DNA of 64,000 bases from Streptomyces sp. 1-11 (GTDB lineage Bacteria > Actinomycetota > Actinomycetes > Streptomycetales > Streptomycetaceae). Where the stretch lies: the NCBI RefSeq assembly GCF_007176755.1, contig NZ_BJTV01000006.1, positions 372,001 to 436,000 on the forward strand. Reading direction: 5' to 3'. Below are positions 33,801 through 42,663 of this stretch, in pieces. The translations under genes were made by a program, and so were the position numbers. The first letter of the stretch is position 1. Every line of letters starts with the position of its first letter. The notes beneath the pieces were generated by a model, which saw nothing but the letters and a program-made list of their open reading frames with translations, had not been told where the DNA came from and searched no databases.

Positions 33801-34115
33801 GAGGAGGCGGTCTCCATCGCGTCCCCGGCCGCCGGCACGTACACCGTCAAGGTCGTCGGCTACTCGGTCCCGTCCGGCTCCACCGACTACGACTACCGGG
33901 ACGTGTTCTTCTCCAGCACGCTCGGCACCGTCGCGGTCGACGGCTCGGCCGCGGTGAAGCTCGGCACGGGCGACTCGGCCACGGTGAGCGGACAGGTCAC
34001 GGCGGCCGCCGCGGCTCCCGCCGGCCGTGAGTTCTTCGGCCAGGTCCAGCTCGTCAACGGCCGCGGCACGGCCGCGGGCACGGGCAGCGTGAAGATCGAG
34101 AAGGTCACGCAGTAA
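30807..34115 (+). CDS. large secreted subtilisin-like serine protease (S8 family)
   Basis: 1102 residues. ATG 30807 has AAGGG six bases away; the in-frame ATG 30801 abuts it. A signal peptide (RRLARIAVAVGVVAALSAAGPVPLALGAEA) is followed by an inhibitor-like propeptide. The catalytic triad is Asp211 (ILDSGVDLGHP), His391 (SEHGTHVAGI) and Ser587 (LQGTSMASPQ), with the oxyanion Asn in SAGNSGPG. About 180 residues separate Asp and His, a large insertion with NRDGDTTDVWG and DLNNNFDFTDD, possibly calcium-binding. The last 450 residues form beta-rich domains, including a pre-peptidase-C-type segment (LDVAIGNVSDAAADLDLTVYDS). It is exported and probably degrades proteins outside. Confidence 0.93.
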   Translation: MTHTPEREPISGPRRLARIAVAVGVVAALSAAGPVPLALGAEATPATADPAVKSAHDKLGSDDADRLAEAKANGDKNVTMMVATAPGQTEQVAAELDAVKGGSVGRTYDKLGYVRATVPTAKADSAIAAAAKLSSVHAIDLRQEIPLDDPTPAADTAQGAKGHGSAATYSGPGKDTPAKNPYNPSFETGAVDFVKDHPKADGRGVTIGILDSGVDLGHPALQKTTTGERKITDWVTATDPIIDGDGTWRRMTNPVSGPSFSYGGATWKAPQGDYQVNLFRESFTAGGDAAGDANRDGDTTDVWGVLYDPAAGTVRVDLNNNFDFTDDTPMKPYKDGHQIGYFGTDDPKTDVVERQPFVVQIRKDVPTDPYGGDWVGKTADFVNIGVIESEHGTHVAGITSANGLFGGRMSGAAPGAKIVSSRACTWSGGCTNVALTEGMIDLVANRGVDIVNMSIGGLPALNDGNNARAELYTRLIDTYGVQLVISAGNSGPGANTIGDPGLADKVISVGATISKDTWAANYGSAVETRYAMMPFSSRGPREDGGFTPTLSAPGAAINTTQTWLPGSPVAEAGYSLPAGYSMLQGTSMASPQAAGASALLLSAAKQKGIDLTPADLRTALTSTADHISGVQAYEEGAGLIDIVDAWDAIRHGATAHDYTVKAPVDTAIDYALKTPGFGTGLYDREGGLKAGQRKTYDVTITRTSGPDRALRHELRFENNAERTFRIVGDDAVRLPLNQPVTVKVQAAPGSAGLKSAILDVDDPRTEGTDKQILTTVVVASPVNYTYSASGSVQRNSTRSYFVTVPEGARSLEVAIGGLKDKSQTRFISIHPYGTPVDNTSTPYCYNNYLDGNGCKPDVRSYADPQPGVWEVEVESRRTSPLLDNPYKLDVTVLGAAFDPQTVTVPEAKVGTPAAVSWKVTNKYAALDGKLVGGPLGSSKSARPAIKEGETQTTTVDVPAGAKSLDVAIGNVSDAAADLDLTVYDSTGKQVAQSADGDSEEAVSIASPAAGTYTVKVVGYSVPSGSTDYDYRDVFFSSTLGTVAVDGSAAVKLGTGDSATVSGQVTAAAAAPAGREFFGQVQLVNGRGTAAGTGSVKIEKVTQ

Positions 34116-34131
34116 CGGGGTGACCCCAGGC

Positions 34132-34167
34132 GAGGGGCGGGTGTCCGAACACGGACACCCGCCCCTC
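34132..34167 (+). terminator. hairpin terminator after the subtilase gene
   Basis: Perfect 16-bp stem, 34132-34147 with 34152-34167, with tetraloop AACA, 17 bases after the stop. Confidence 0.88.
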
Positions 34168-34270
34168 GGCCGTCTCCCCGGACCGCCGCCTCCCCGGCAC
34201 GGCCCGGCGCGGCCCGTCCCCGGCCGTCCTGCACGCCGTGCACCCGTGCGCCGACCGAGGCGGCGGGGAC

Positions 34271-34515
34271 GGTGCGGGCGCTGCACCGGTACGCGGGACA
34301 GGCCCCTGTGCCCTGGCGCCGACACGGTGCGGGCGCGGGGCACCGGGGTACGCGGGACAGGCCCACCCGTGCCCTGACACCGACACGGCCAGGACGGCGC
34401 GGACCCGGGACGCCGCTGCGCGGGACAGGCGCATCCATGCCCTGGCACCGATACGGGTGCGGGCGCGGGGCACCGGTACGCGGGACACGTGCACCCGTGC
34501 CCCGGCGCCGCCCCG
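34271..34515. repeat. four imperfect tandem repeats of about 55-69 bases in a gene-free region
   Basis: Units starting near 34271, 34326, 34395 and 34458 share, in order, GGTGCGGGCG, a CACCGG stretch, TACGCGGGACAGG and CCGTGCCCTGGCACCGA. They lie within about 460 bases (34168-34630) with no convincing gene; frames through it read repetitive Arg/Pro/Gly peptides on both strands. The function is not evident. Confidence 0.7.
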
Positions 34516-34630
34516 GCCAGGACTGTGAGGACGCCACGGATGGCGCGGCCCCCAGGGGAGCGCCGCCGCGGCGAGTGGCAGTGGCGCTGCCGAGGTCATG
34601 ACCCGTGACCAGGGCTTCCCGGCGCCCCGT

Positions 34631-35581
34631 TCACGGCTCGTCGCACGGGGCGGGCTCGGACTCGGGCGCCGGCCCGGTGAGCCGGGCCTTTTCGTCGGCC
34701 ACCCGGGCGTCGCCGACGGCCCACAGGCTCGCCTCCTGCCGGCCCCGGCCCACCCCGGCGAGCACGTGCTGCCCCGAGCGCGGGGCCGGGCTCGCCGTGT
34801 CGCCGAGGAGGAAGGTGACCTCGGACGGGCCGTGGGCCGGCCGGTAGGAGCGGGTCACGGTGAGCACGACGCGGATTCGGGGGGCCTGCGTCCGCCGGTC
34901 CACCCGGGTGACGGTGCCCTCGGCGAGCAGCCGGTAGCAGGAGAGCGCCGGCCCGCCCGCGGCCCGGGCCGGACCGTCCGCCCGGCTCTTGGCGTCGGCG
35001 CTCTTGTCCGAGCCCGCCGACATGCCCCCACCCGAGTGCGCCACCGCCCAGCCGAGCACCGTCACCAGCCCGAAGGCCATCACCCCGGCCATCGACCCGA
35101 GCACCACCCGCGCCCCGCGCCGGACCCCGCCCGGCCGGCCCGGCCGCCCGGCCCCGCCCGGCCGCCTGACGCTCCGCGGCCGGCCGGCGCCCCGTAGGCC
35201 CGCGGGGGCGGCCCCGGGAACGGGTCCGGAGGTCACCTCCGCGCCGGCCCCCTCGGCGTCCTCCGTCCCGGCTCCCTCGGCACCACCGCCGACGCCCCCG
35301 GCACCACCGCAGGCCCCCGCGCCGGCCGGCCCATCCGCGGCCGTCGCCCCCGCCCCAGCCCCCGGCGTCGTCCCCGGCGCCGGCTGCTGCGGCTCCCCCG
35401 TCAAGACCTCGGCGAGCCGTACCAGTTGCTCCCTCAGCACCGCCACGTCCGCCTCGGCCGACCGGTGCTCCGCGAGGAGGGCGGGGTCCTCCTGGGCCCG
35501 TGGCGGCAGGGGGGTGCCTGTGATCGCGGCCATCAGGGCGTCCATGCCGCCGTGCTCCCCGTCCTCGTGTCCGGCGGGCAT
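34631..35581 (-). CDS. single-pass membrane protein paired with the ECF sigma gene; possible anti-sigma partner
   Basis: 316 residues. The cytoplasmic N-terminus is helical and then Gly/Ala/Pro-rich (about 65-150, disordered). One membrane segment follows (about 160-182, GSMAGVMAFGLVTVLGWAVAH), then an external domain of about 130 residues with two Cys (LSCYRLL and the C-terminal APCDEP). It starts one base after the sigma factor stop, so it is translationally coupled. Position and topology suggest an anti-sigma or sensor role, but no zinc-finger anti-sigma motif is visible. I recognise no domain in the external part. Confidence 0.7.
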   Translation of the reverse strand: MPAGHEDGEHGGMDALMAAITGTPLPPRAQEDPALLAEHRSAEADVAVLREQLVRLAEVLTGEPQQPAPGTTPGAGAGATAADGPAGAGACGGAGGVGGGAEGAGTEDAEGAGAEVTSGPVPGAAPAGLRGAGRPRSVRRPGGAGRPGRPGGVRRGARVVLGSMAGVMAFGLVTVLGWAVAHSGGGMSAGSDKSADAKSRADGPARAAGGPALSCYRLLAEGTVTRVDRRTQAPRIRVVLTVTRSYRPAHGPSEVTFLLGDTASPAPRSGQHVLAGVGRGRQEASLWAVGDARVADEKARLTGPAPESEPAPCDEP

Positions 35582-35582
35582 C

Positions 35583-36143
35583 TCACACCACCTCGTCCTC
35601 GTGCAGTCGCCGGCGCAGGGCGCGGACCGCCGTGTGCAGCCGGCTCTTGACCGTGCCCTCGGGAACGCCCAGTTCCCCGGCGATGTCGCGCACCGGCAGG
35701 TCGGCGAAGAAGCGCAGGATCAGGACCTGGCGCTGGGCGTCGGGCAGTTCGTCCAGGCCCCGGGCGACGGCGAGGGAGAGCACGCTGCTCTCCTCGCCCG
35801 ACGGGTGCTCGGGCTCCCGCAGGGACGCGAGCCGCTCCCCGAGCCGTTCCTGGCGCCGCTTGGCCCGGTGCCAGTCCATGGCGAGGTTGGATGCGACCAC
35901 CGCCGCCCAGGCCGAGACGTCCCGCGGCGCCTCGCGCCCGCTCGCGGCCCGCTCCAGCAGCCGCAGCCGGACCTGCTGCACCCCGTCCGGCAGGTCCGCC
36001 TGCGGCACCCCGCCGAGTGCGAGCACCGCCCGCACCCGGCGTTCCTGGGCCGCGTCCAGCGGGTCCCCGCCGGTGCGGTCCGCACCGGCGTACGCCCCCT
36101 GGTCGCGGCGCGCCCCTCCGCGCAGCACAAGCCACCCCCTCAC
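35583..36143 (-). CDS. ECF-type RNA polymerase sigma factor
   Basis: 186 residues from GTG 36143. The sigma-2 region includes SAWAAVVASNLAMDWHRAKRRQERL. Sigma-4 is LPDAQRQVLILRFFADLPVRDIAGELGVPEGTVKSRLHTAVRALRRRL. It directs RNA polymerase to an unknown regulon, and its partner follows one base downstream. The start is notable: the GTG lies in one arm and the AGGGG ribosome site in the loop of a perfect hairpin (36135-36171). A later GTG (36128) is an alternative start. Confidence 0.88.
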   Translation of the reverse strand: MRGWLVLRGGARRDQGAYAGADRTGGDPLDAAQERRVRAVLALGGVPQADLPDGVQQVRLRLLERAASGREAPRDVSAWAAVVASNLAMDWHRAKRRQERLGERLASLREPEHPSGEESSVLSLAVARGLDELPDAQRQVLILRFFADLPVRDIAGELGVPEGTVKSRLHTAVRALRRRLHEDEVV

Positions 36144-37490
<1,347 letters not shown>

Positions 37491-37499
37491 GCACCCGGT

Positions 37500-37538
37500 G
37501 CGAGGGGGCGGCCGCGTACGCGCGACCGCCCCTTTCGC
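37500..37538 (+). terminator. hairpin terminator after asd
   Basis: GCGAGGGGGCGG (37500-37511) pairs with CCGCCCCTTTCGC (37526-37538) with one internal irregularity, ten bases beyond the asd stop. Confidence 0.65.
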
Positions 37539-37614
37539 ATGCCCGGGCTCATCGCTTTCCCCGTGGCCGCCATGGAAGGATGGCGCAACCCACACATAAC
37601 GAGGAGATGACCGC

Positions 37615-40185
37615 GTGCCTGGCACAAACCTGACTCGCGAAGAGGCGCGGCAGCGGGCGAAGCTGCTCACCGTTGACTCGTACGAGATCGATCTCGACCT
37701 CTCCGGCGCGCAGGAGGGCGGCACCTACCGGTCCGTGACGACGGTGCGCTTCGACGTGGCCGAAAGGGGCGCCACGTCCTTCATCGACCTGGTGGCCCCG
37801 GCCGTCCACGAGGTGACGCTGAACGGGGACCCGCTCGACCCCGCCGAGGTGTTCGCCGACTCGCGGATCGCGCTGCGCGACCTGCTGGACGGGCGCAACA
37901 TCCTGCGCGTCGTGGCCGACTGCGCCTACACCAACACCGGCGAGGGCCTGCACCGCTTCGTGGACCCGGTGGACGAGCAGGCGTACCTGTACACCCAGTT
38001 CGAGGTGCCGGACGCCCGCCGGGTCTTCGCCTCGTTCGAGCAGCCCGACCTGAAGGCGACCTTCCAGTTCACCGTGAAGGCGCCGGAGGGCTGGACGGTC
38101 ATCTCCAACTCGCCGACGCCGGAGCCGCAGGACAACGTCTGGGTCTTCGAGCCGACGCCCCGCATCTCGTCGTACATCACGGCGCTGATCGTCGGCCCGT
38201 ACCACTCGGTGCACAGCGTGTACGAGCGGGACGGGCAGAGCGTGCCGCTCGGCATCTACTGCCGTCCGTCGCTGGCCGAGTTCCTGGACTCGGACGCCAT
38301 CTTCGAGGTGACCCGGCAGGGCTTCGACTGGTTCCAGGAGAAGTTCGCGCTGGCGTACCCGTTCGAGAAGTACGACCAGCTCTTCGTGCCCGAGTTCAAC
38401 GCCGGCGCGATGGAGAACGCGGGCGCGGTCACCATCCGCGACCAGTACGTGTTCCGGTCCAAGGTGACCGACGCGGCGTACGAGGTGCGGGCCGAGACGA
38501 TCCTGCACGAGCTGGCCCACATGTGGTTCGGCGACCTGGTCACCATGGAGTGGTGGAACGACCTGTGGCTGAACGAGTCGTTCGCCACCTACACCTCCAT
38601 CGCCTGCCAGGCCGCCGCCCCCGGCTCCCGCTGGCCGCAGGCGTGGACGACGTTCGCGAACTCCATGAAGACCTGGGCGTACCGGCAGGACCAGCTCCCG
38701 TCCACGCACCCGATCATGGCCGACATCCGTGACCTGGACGACGTGCTCGTCAACTTCGACGGCATCACCTACGCCAAGGGCGCGAGCGTGCTCAAGCAGC
38801 TCGTCGCGTACGTCGGCGAGGACGAGTTCTTCAAGGGCGTGCAGGCCTACTTCAAGCGGCACGCGTACGGCAACACGCGCCTGTCCGACCTGCTGGGCGC
38901 CCTGGAGGAGACCTCCGGCCGCGACCTGAAGACCTGGTCGAAGCAGTGGCTGGAGACGGCCGGCATCAACGTGCTGCGCCCGCAGATCGAGACGGACGCC
39001 GAGGGCGTCATCACCTCCTTCGCCGTCCGCCAGGAGGCCCCGGCGCTGCCCGCCGGCGCCAAGGGCGAGCCGGTGCTGCGCCCGCACCGCATCGCGATCG
39101 GCCTGTACGACCTGGACGGCGGCGGCAAGCTGGTGCGCACCGACCGGATCGAGCTGGACGTCGACGGCGAGCTGACGGCGGTGCCGCAGCTCTCGGGCAG
39201 GCCCCGGCCCGCGGTCGTCCTGCTCAACGACGACGACCTGTCGTACGCGAAGGTCCGGCTGGACGAGGAGTCCCTGCGGACGGTCACCGAGCACCTCGGC
39301 GACTTCGAGGCCTCCCTGCCGCGCGCCCTGTGCTGGGCCTCGGCCTGGGACATGACCCGCGACGCGGAGCTGGCCACCCGGGACTACCTGTCGCTGGTGC
39401 TGTCCGGCATCGGCAAGGAGTCCGACATCGGTGTGGTGCAGTCGCTGCAGCGTCAGGTGAAGCTGGCCGTCGACCTGTACGCCGACCCGGCCGCCCGCGA
39501 GGCCCTGCTGACCCGCTGGACCGACGCCACGCTGGCCCACCTGCGCTCGGCCGGTCCGGGCAGCGACCACCAGCTCGCCTGGGCCCGCGCTTTCGCGGCG
39601 ACGGCCCGCACGCCGGAGCAGCTCGACCTGCTGGAGGCGCTGCTGGACGGCTCGCAGACCATCGAGGGCCTGGCCGTCGACACGGAGCTGCGGTGGGCGT
39701 TCGTGGAGCGGCTCGCGGCGGTCGGCCGCTTCGACGAGGCGGAGATCGCCGCGGAGTACGAGCGGGACCGGACCGCGGCCGGTGAGCGGCACGCGGCCAC
39801 CGCCCGGGCGGCCCGTCCCACGCCGGAGGCCAAGGCGGAGGCGTGGGCGTCGGTCGTCGACTCCGACAAGCTGCCGAACGCCGTGCAGGAGGCGGTGATC
39901 GGCGGCTTCGTGCAGACCGACCAGCGGGAGCTGCTGGCGCCGTACGCGGAGCGGTACTTCGAGGTCCTCAAGGACGTCTGGGACGCCCGTTCGCACGAGA
40001 TGGCCCAGCAGATCGCGATCGGCCTGTACCCGGCGGTGCAGGTGTCCGAGGACACGCTGGCCAGGACGGACGCCTGGCTGGCCTCGGCCGAGCCCGGCGC
40101 GGCCCTGCGCCGGCTGGTCTCGGAGTCCCGCTCGGGCGTCGAGCGCGCGCTGAGGGCCCAGGCGGCGGACGCGGCGGCGGTCTAG
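37615..40185 (+). CDS. pepN: aminopeptidase N, M1 family (second copy)
   Basis: 856 residues. GAMEN at 264-268, HELAH at 298-302, the third zinc ligand in WLNESFATY, and an ERAP1-like C-terminal domain. It aligns with the 21047 gene from the first residues (MPGTNLTREEARQRAKLL) to the end, so the two are full-length paralogues about 16 kb apart on the same strand. GTG 37615 follows GAGGAG. WLNESFATYTSIACQ replaces WLKESFADFMGTFAN in the other copy, so specificity may differ. A rho-independent terminator follows. Confidence 0.96.
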   Translation: MPGTNLTREEARQRAKLLTVDSYEIDLDLSGAQEGGTYRSVTTVRFDVAERGATSFIDLVAPAVHEVTLNGDPLDPAEVFADSRIALRDLLDGRNILRVVADCAYTNTGEGLHRFVDPVDEQAYLYTQFEVPDARRVFASFEQPDLKATFQFTVKAPEGWTVISNSPTPEPQDNVWVFEPTPRISSYITALIVGPYHSVHSVYERDGQSVPLGIYCRPSLAEFLDSDAIFEVTRQGFDWFQEKFALAYPFEKYDQLFVPEFNAGAMENAGAVTIRDQYVFRSKVTDAAYEVRAETILHELAHMWFGDLVTMEWWNDLWLNESFATYTSIACQAAAPGSRWPQAWTTFANSMKTWAYRQDQLPSTHPIMADIRDLDDVLVNFDGITYAKGASVLKQLVAYVGEDEFFKGVQAYFKRHAYGNTRLSDLLGALEETSGRDLKTWSKQWLETAGINVLRPQIETDAEGVITSFAVRQEAPALPAGAKGEPVLRPHRIAIGLYDLDGGGKLVRTDRIELDVDGELTAVPQLSGRPRPAVVLLNDDDLSYAKVRLDEESLRTVTEHLGDFEASLPRALCWASAWDMTRDAELATRDYLSLVLSGIGKESDIGVVQSLQRQVKLAVDLYADPAAREALLTRWTDATLAHLRSAGPGSDHQLAWARAFAATARTPEQLDLLEALLDGSQTIEGLAVDTELRWAFVERLAAVGRFDEAEIAAEYERDRTAAGERHAATARAARPTPEAKAEAWASVVDSDKLPNAVQEAVIGGFVQTDQRELLAPYAERYFEVLKDVWDARSHEMAQQIAIGLYPAVQVSEDTLARTDAWLASAEPGAALRRLVSESRSGVERALRAQAADAAAV

Positions 40186-40202
40186 CCGCGGCACGGTGGA
40201 TC

Positions 40203-40235
40203 AGGGCGCCCGGTACCGCACCGGGCGCCCTTTTT
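40203..40235 (+). terminator. rho-independent terminator after pepN (second copy)
   Basis: Perfect 12-bp stem (40203-40214 with 40220-40231), loop ACCGC, followed by TTTTT. The most classical terminator in the window. Confidence 0.92.
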
Positions 40236-40315
40236 CCCTACCGGCGGCCGGAGGCGCCGGACACGAGGTCCGGATTCCGCCGGTGTGCGCACCGGTGCCG
40301 GGCCACGCTGGCCGC

Positions 40316-40792
40316 ATGACGACTTACACGGCACGGCCCCTGGAGCCCACGGCCCTCGCGGAGCTGCGCGTCTCGGACGACGCGGCGCGGCCCACGACCG
40401 CTTTCACGGACCCGGAGGGCGGTGCGCCGCTGCGCTGTTGCCTGCGCCGCAGCGCTCCGGGCGAGCGCGTCGCCCTGGTGTCGTACGCGCCGCTGCGCCG
40501 CTGGGCGGCCGCGACGGGCGCCGACCCGGGGGCCTACGACGAGCAGGGCCCGGTCTTCATCCACGCCGGCGAGTGCGCCGGACCGGACGGCGACGCGCTC
40601 CCCTTCACCGGGGCCCACCGCACACTGCGCCGTTACTCCGCCGACGGCCGCATCCTCGGGGGCCGGCTGGTCGAGGCCCCGGACGGCTTCGCGCCGGCGT
40701 TCGCGGAGGCCTTCGCCGACCCGGAGGTGGCGCTGGTGCACGTGCGGGCGGTGGAGTACGGCTGCTTCCTGTACGAGGTGCGGCGCCCGTAG
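40316..40792 (+). CDS. DUF1203 family protein
   Basis: 158 residues. It has the DUF1203 pattern: APLRCCLRRSAPGERVALVSYAPL near the start, then GPVFIHAGEC in the middle and RAVEYGCFLYEVRR at the end. The family's function is unknown to me. It is cytoplasmic by sequence. ATG 40316 is chosen because the upstream frame crosses a terminator. The 3' 160 bases overlap the antisense 3' end of the EamA transporter gene. Confidence 0.85.
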   Translation: MTTYTARPLEPTALAELRVSDDAARPTTAFTDPEGGAPLRCCLRRSAPGERVALVSYAPLRRWAAATGADPGAYDEQGPVFIHAGECAGPDGDALPFTGAHRTLRRYSADGRILGGRLVEAPDGFAPAFAEAFADPEVALVHVRAVEYGCFLYEVRRP

Positions 40793-41646
40793 CCCACGCC
40801 GCTCCCGAGCTGCCCGGCCAGCGTCGCCGCGAACGCCAGCGCCATGCCGAGCGCCTGGACGGGGGTGAGCGCCTGTCCCAGGGCCGCCCAGCCGGTCACG
40901 GCGGCGGTCAGCGGGGAGAGCGGGCCGAGGAAGCCGGCCCGGGTGGCGCCGAGCCGGCCGATGCCGCGGAACCAGAGCCAGTAGGCGACCGCCGTGTTGG
41001 CCAGCGCGAGGTAGAGGTAGCCGCCGATCGCGCGGCCGTCGAGCGCGGGCGGGGCGCCCTCGGCCAGCAGGGCGACCGGGGCGACGATCAGGCCGCCGGC
41101 GGTGAGCTGCCAGCCGGTGAGGGCGAGCGGGCCGACGCCGTCCGGCCGGCCCCAGCGCCGGGTCAGCACGGTGCCGGCGGACATCGAGGCGGTGGCGGCG
41201 ACGGCCGCGAGGACCCCGGCCGCGTCGAGCGCGCCGGCCCCCTTGAGCACGACGAGACTGACGCCGAGCGCGGCCACGGCCCCGGTGGCCAGGGTGCGGG
41301 CGGCCGGCCGCTCGCGGAGCAGCGGCACCGACAGGGCGACCACGAACAGGGGCCCGGCCGAGCCGACCACGGCGGCCATCCCGCCGGGCAGCCGGTACGC
41401 CGACACGAACAGCAGCGGGAAGAAGGCGCCGATGTTGAGCGCGCCCAGCACGGCCGCCTTGGCCCACCAGACGCCGCGCGGCAGGACCCGGGTAAGGGCG
41501 AGCAGCAGCAGGCCGGCGGGCAGGGCGCGGGCCAGGGCCGTGAACAGGGGGCGGCCCGGCGGCAGGAACTCGGTGGTGACGGCGTAGGTGGTGCCCCAGG
41601 AGACGGGGGCGAGGGCGGTGAGCAGGACGGTCGTGGGGCGCTTCAT
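40633..41646 (-). CDS. EamA-family (DMT) exporter with an antisense-overlapping C-terminal extension
   Basis: 337 residues from ATG 41646 (GTG 41649 also possible). Ten membrane helices in two EamA repeats: APVSWGTTYAVTTEFLPPGRP at the start and ALANTAVAYWLWFRGIGRLG in the second half. The EamA core ends around residue 290 (GQLGSGVGYG). The last 50 residues (RRTSYRKQPYSTARTCTSAT...) are Ser/Thr/Arg-rich and lie opposite the end of the DUF1203 gene. It probably exports a metabolite or drug and is divergent from a MarR regulator with a clear operator. Confidence 0.88.
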   Translation of the reverse strand: MKRPTTVLLTALAPVSWGTTYAVTTEFLPPGRPLFTALARALPAGLLLLALTRVLPRGVWWAKAAVLGALNIGAFFPLLFVSAYRLPGGMAAVVGSAGPLFVVALSVPLLRERPAARTLATGAVAALGVSLVVLKGAGALDAAGVLAAVAATASMSAGTVLTRRWGRPDGVGPLALTGWQLTAGGLIVAPVALLAEGAPPALDGRAIGGYLYLALANTAVAYWLWFRGIGRLGATRAGFLGPLSPLTAAVTGWAALGQALTPVQALGMALAFAATLAGQLGSGVGYGRRTSYRKQPYSTARTCTSATSGSAKASANAGAKPSGASTSRPPRMRPSAE

Positions 41647-41678
41647 CACCGGGACCTTTCCCGAATGTCGGCGAGTAA

Positions 41679-41704
41679 TAAGTAGCTTAGCGGCAAGCTA
41701 CTTA
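41679..41704. promoter_or_regulatory. MarR-type operator between the EamA exporter and MarR genes
   Basis: A 10-bp perfect inverted repeat: TAAGTAGCTT (41679-41688) and AAGCTACTTA (41695-41704), six bases apart. A third related half-site AAGCCACTT follows at about 41711. It sits centrally in the 109-base divergent spacer, the usual place for a MarR autoregulatory operator. Confidence 0.75.
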
Positions 41705-41755
41705 ACGTCAAGCCACTTTCTTGCCGTCGAACGTGCCGGACGCGATACTCGGCAC

Positions 41756-42274
41756 ATGAACGAAGGCCGGCAGCAGCCCAACGACCCCGTCGACGCGATC
41801 ATCGGCCAGTGGGCGGCCGTACGCCCCGACCTGGACACGCGGGCGATGGAGGTCTTCGGACGGATCCACCGCCTCTCCCGGACCATGGGCGACCGCATGG
41901 AGAAGGCCTACGAGCCCTACGGCGTCTCGCGGGGCGAGTTCGACGTGCTGGCCACCCTGCGCCGCTCCGGCGAGCCGTACACCCTGTCACCGCGCCGGCT
42001 CTCGGCGACCCTGATGCTCACCACCGGCGGCATGACCGGCCGTCTGGACAAGCTGGAACGGGCCGGGCTGCTGCGCCGCTCGCCCGACCCGCACGACCGC
42101 CGCGGGCTCCAGGTGACGCTGACCGAGAAGGGGCTGGACGTCATCGACCGGGCGGTCGGCGCCGGCCTCGCCGCACAGACCGAGGCCCTGTCCCACCTCG
42201 ACGACGAAAAGGCCGGCCAACTGGCCGGCCTGCTGCGGGAACTGCTCGCGGGGACGCGGGAGCCCGGGATCTAG
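41756..42274 (+). CDS. MarR-family transcriptional regulator
   Basis: 172 residues. The winged helix runs through YGVSRGEFDVLATLRRSGEPYTLSPRRLSATLMLTTGGMTGRLDKLERAGLLRRSPDPHDRRGLQVTLT, with the DRR wing. The start ATG 41756 has no strong ribosome site. It most likely represses the divergent EamA exporter and itself through the palindrome at 41679-41704; the inducer is unknown. Confidence 0.92.
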   Translation: MNEGRQQPNDPVDAIIGQWAAVRPDLDTRAMEVFGRIHRLSRTMGDRMEKAYEPYGVSRGEFDVLATLRRSGEPYTLSPRRLSATLMLTTGGMTGRLDKLERAGLLRRSPDPHDRRGLQVTLTEKGLDVIDRAVGAGLAAQTEALSHLDDEKAGQLAGLLRELLAGTREPGI

Positions 42275-42297
42275 GCATCCGCGGGAGACCCGGCGAA

Positions 42298-42368
42298 CGC
42301 CGAGGGCGCCGGCCTCACCCGGGTACGGCGGTGTGCGCGTACCGGCGGGGAGGACGGCGCCCTCGGCG
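42298..42368. terminator. composite hairpin between the MarR gene and the convergent small membrane protein gene
   Basis: Perfect outer stem of 14 bp (42298-42311 with 42355-42368), and within its loop a second stem GGTACG/CGTACC (42322-42327 with 42338-42343). Between two convergent stops, it should act in both directions. Confidence 0.75.
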
Positions 42369-42383
42369 GGACGGGGAGGCCGG

Positions 42384-42659
42384 TCAGGCCTTCGCCTCGC
42401 CCTTCACGCTGATGTTGGACGTGGTGGTGTCCTTCTTGGCATGGGACTTGTCCAGCGCCATGACCAGGCCCGCGATGATCACGAACAGGGCGATCGGCGC
42501 CAGCACGTAGAGGCCCAGCGTCTGGATGACGCTCAGGCCGGGGCCGGGGTCGTCACCGTCGTCGCGGGTCAGCGCGAGCGCGGGGGACGACATGAGCAGC
42601 ATCATCAGCGTCGTACCGGCGGCCAGGGCGCCGGCGCGCAGGGCGTTCTTATTGTCCAC
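42384..42659 (-). CDS. small secreted or membrane protein of unknown function
   Basis: 91 residues from GTG 42659. A signal-like segment (AGALAAGTTLMMLLMSSPALAL) is followed by a short acidic stretch (TRDDGDDPGPG). Then come one membrane helix (IQTLGLYVLAPIALFVIIAGLVMAL) and a basic C-terminus DKSHAKKDTTTS. It lies four bases beyond the malQ stop, so it is probably last in the malQ transcript. I recognise no family. Confidence 0.65.
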   Translation of the reverse strand: MDNKNALRAGALAAGTTLMMLLMSSPALALTRDDGDDPGPGLSVIQTLGLYVLAPIALFVIIAGLVMALDKSHAKKDTTTSNISVKGEAKA

Positions 42660-42663
42660 ACTC

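Noticed and set aside
30726..34448. 1240-codon minus-strand frame opposite the subtilase
   Set aside because: The longest open frame in the window, but the product is a Val/Arg/Gly/Asp shadow. The plus strand has a complete Asp-His-Ser triad and a signal peptide.
37549..40194. 881-codon minus-strand frame opposite the second pepN
   Set aside because: Codon-position shadow of pepN; no recognisable motif.
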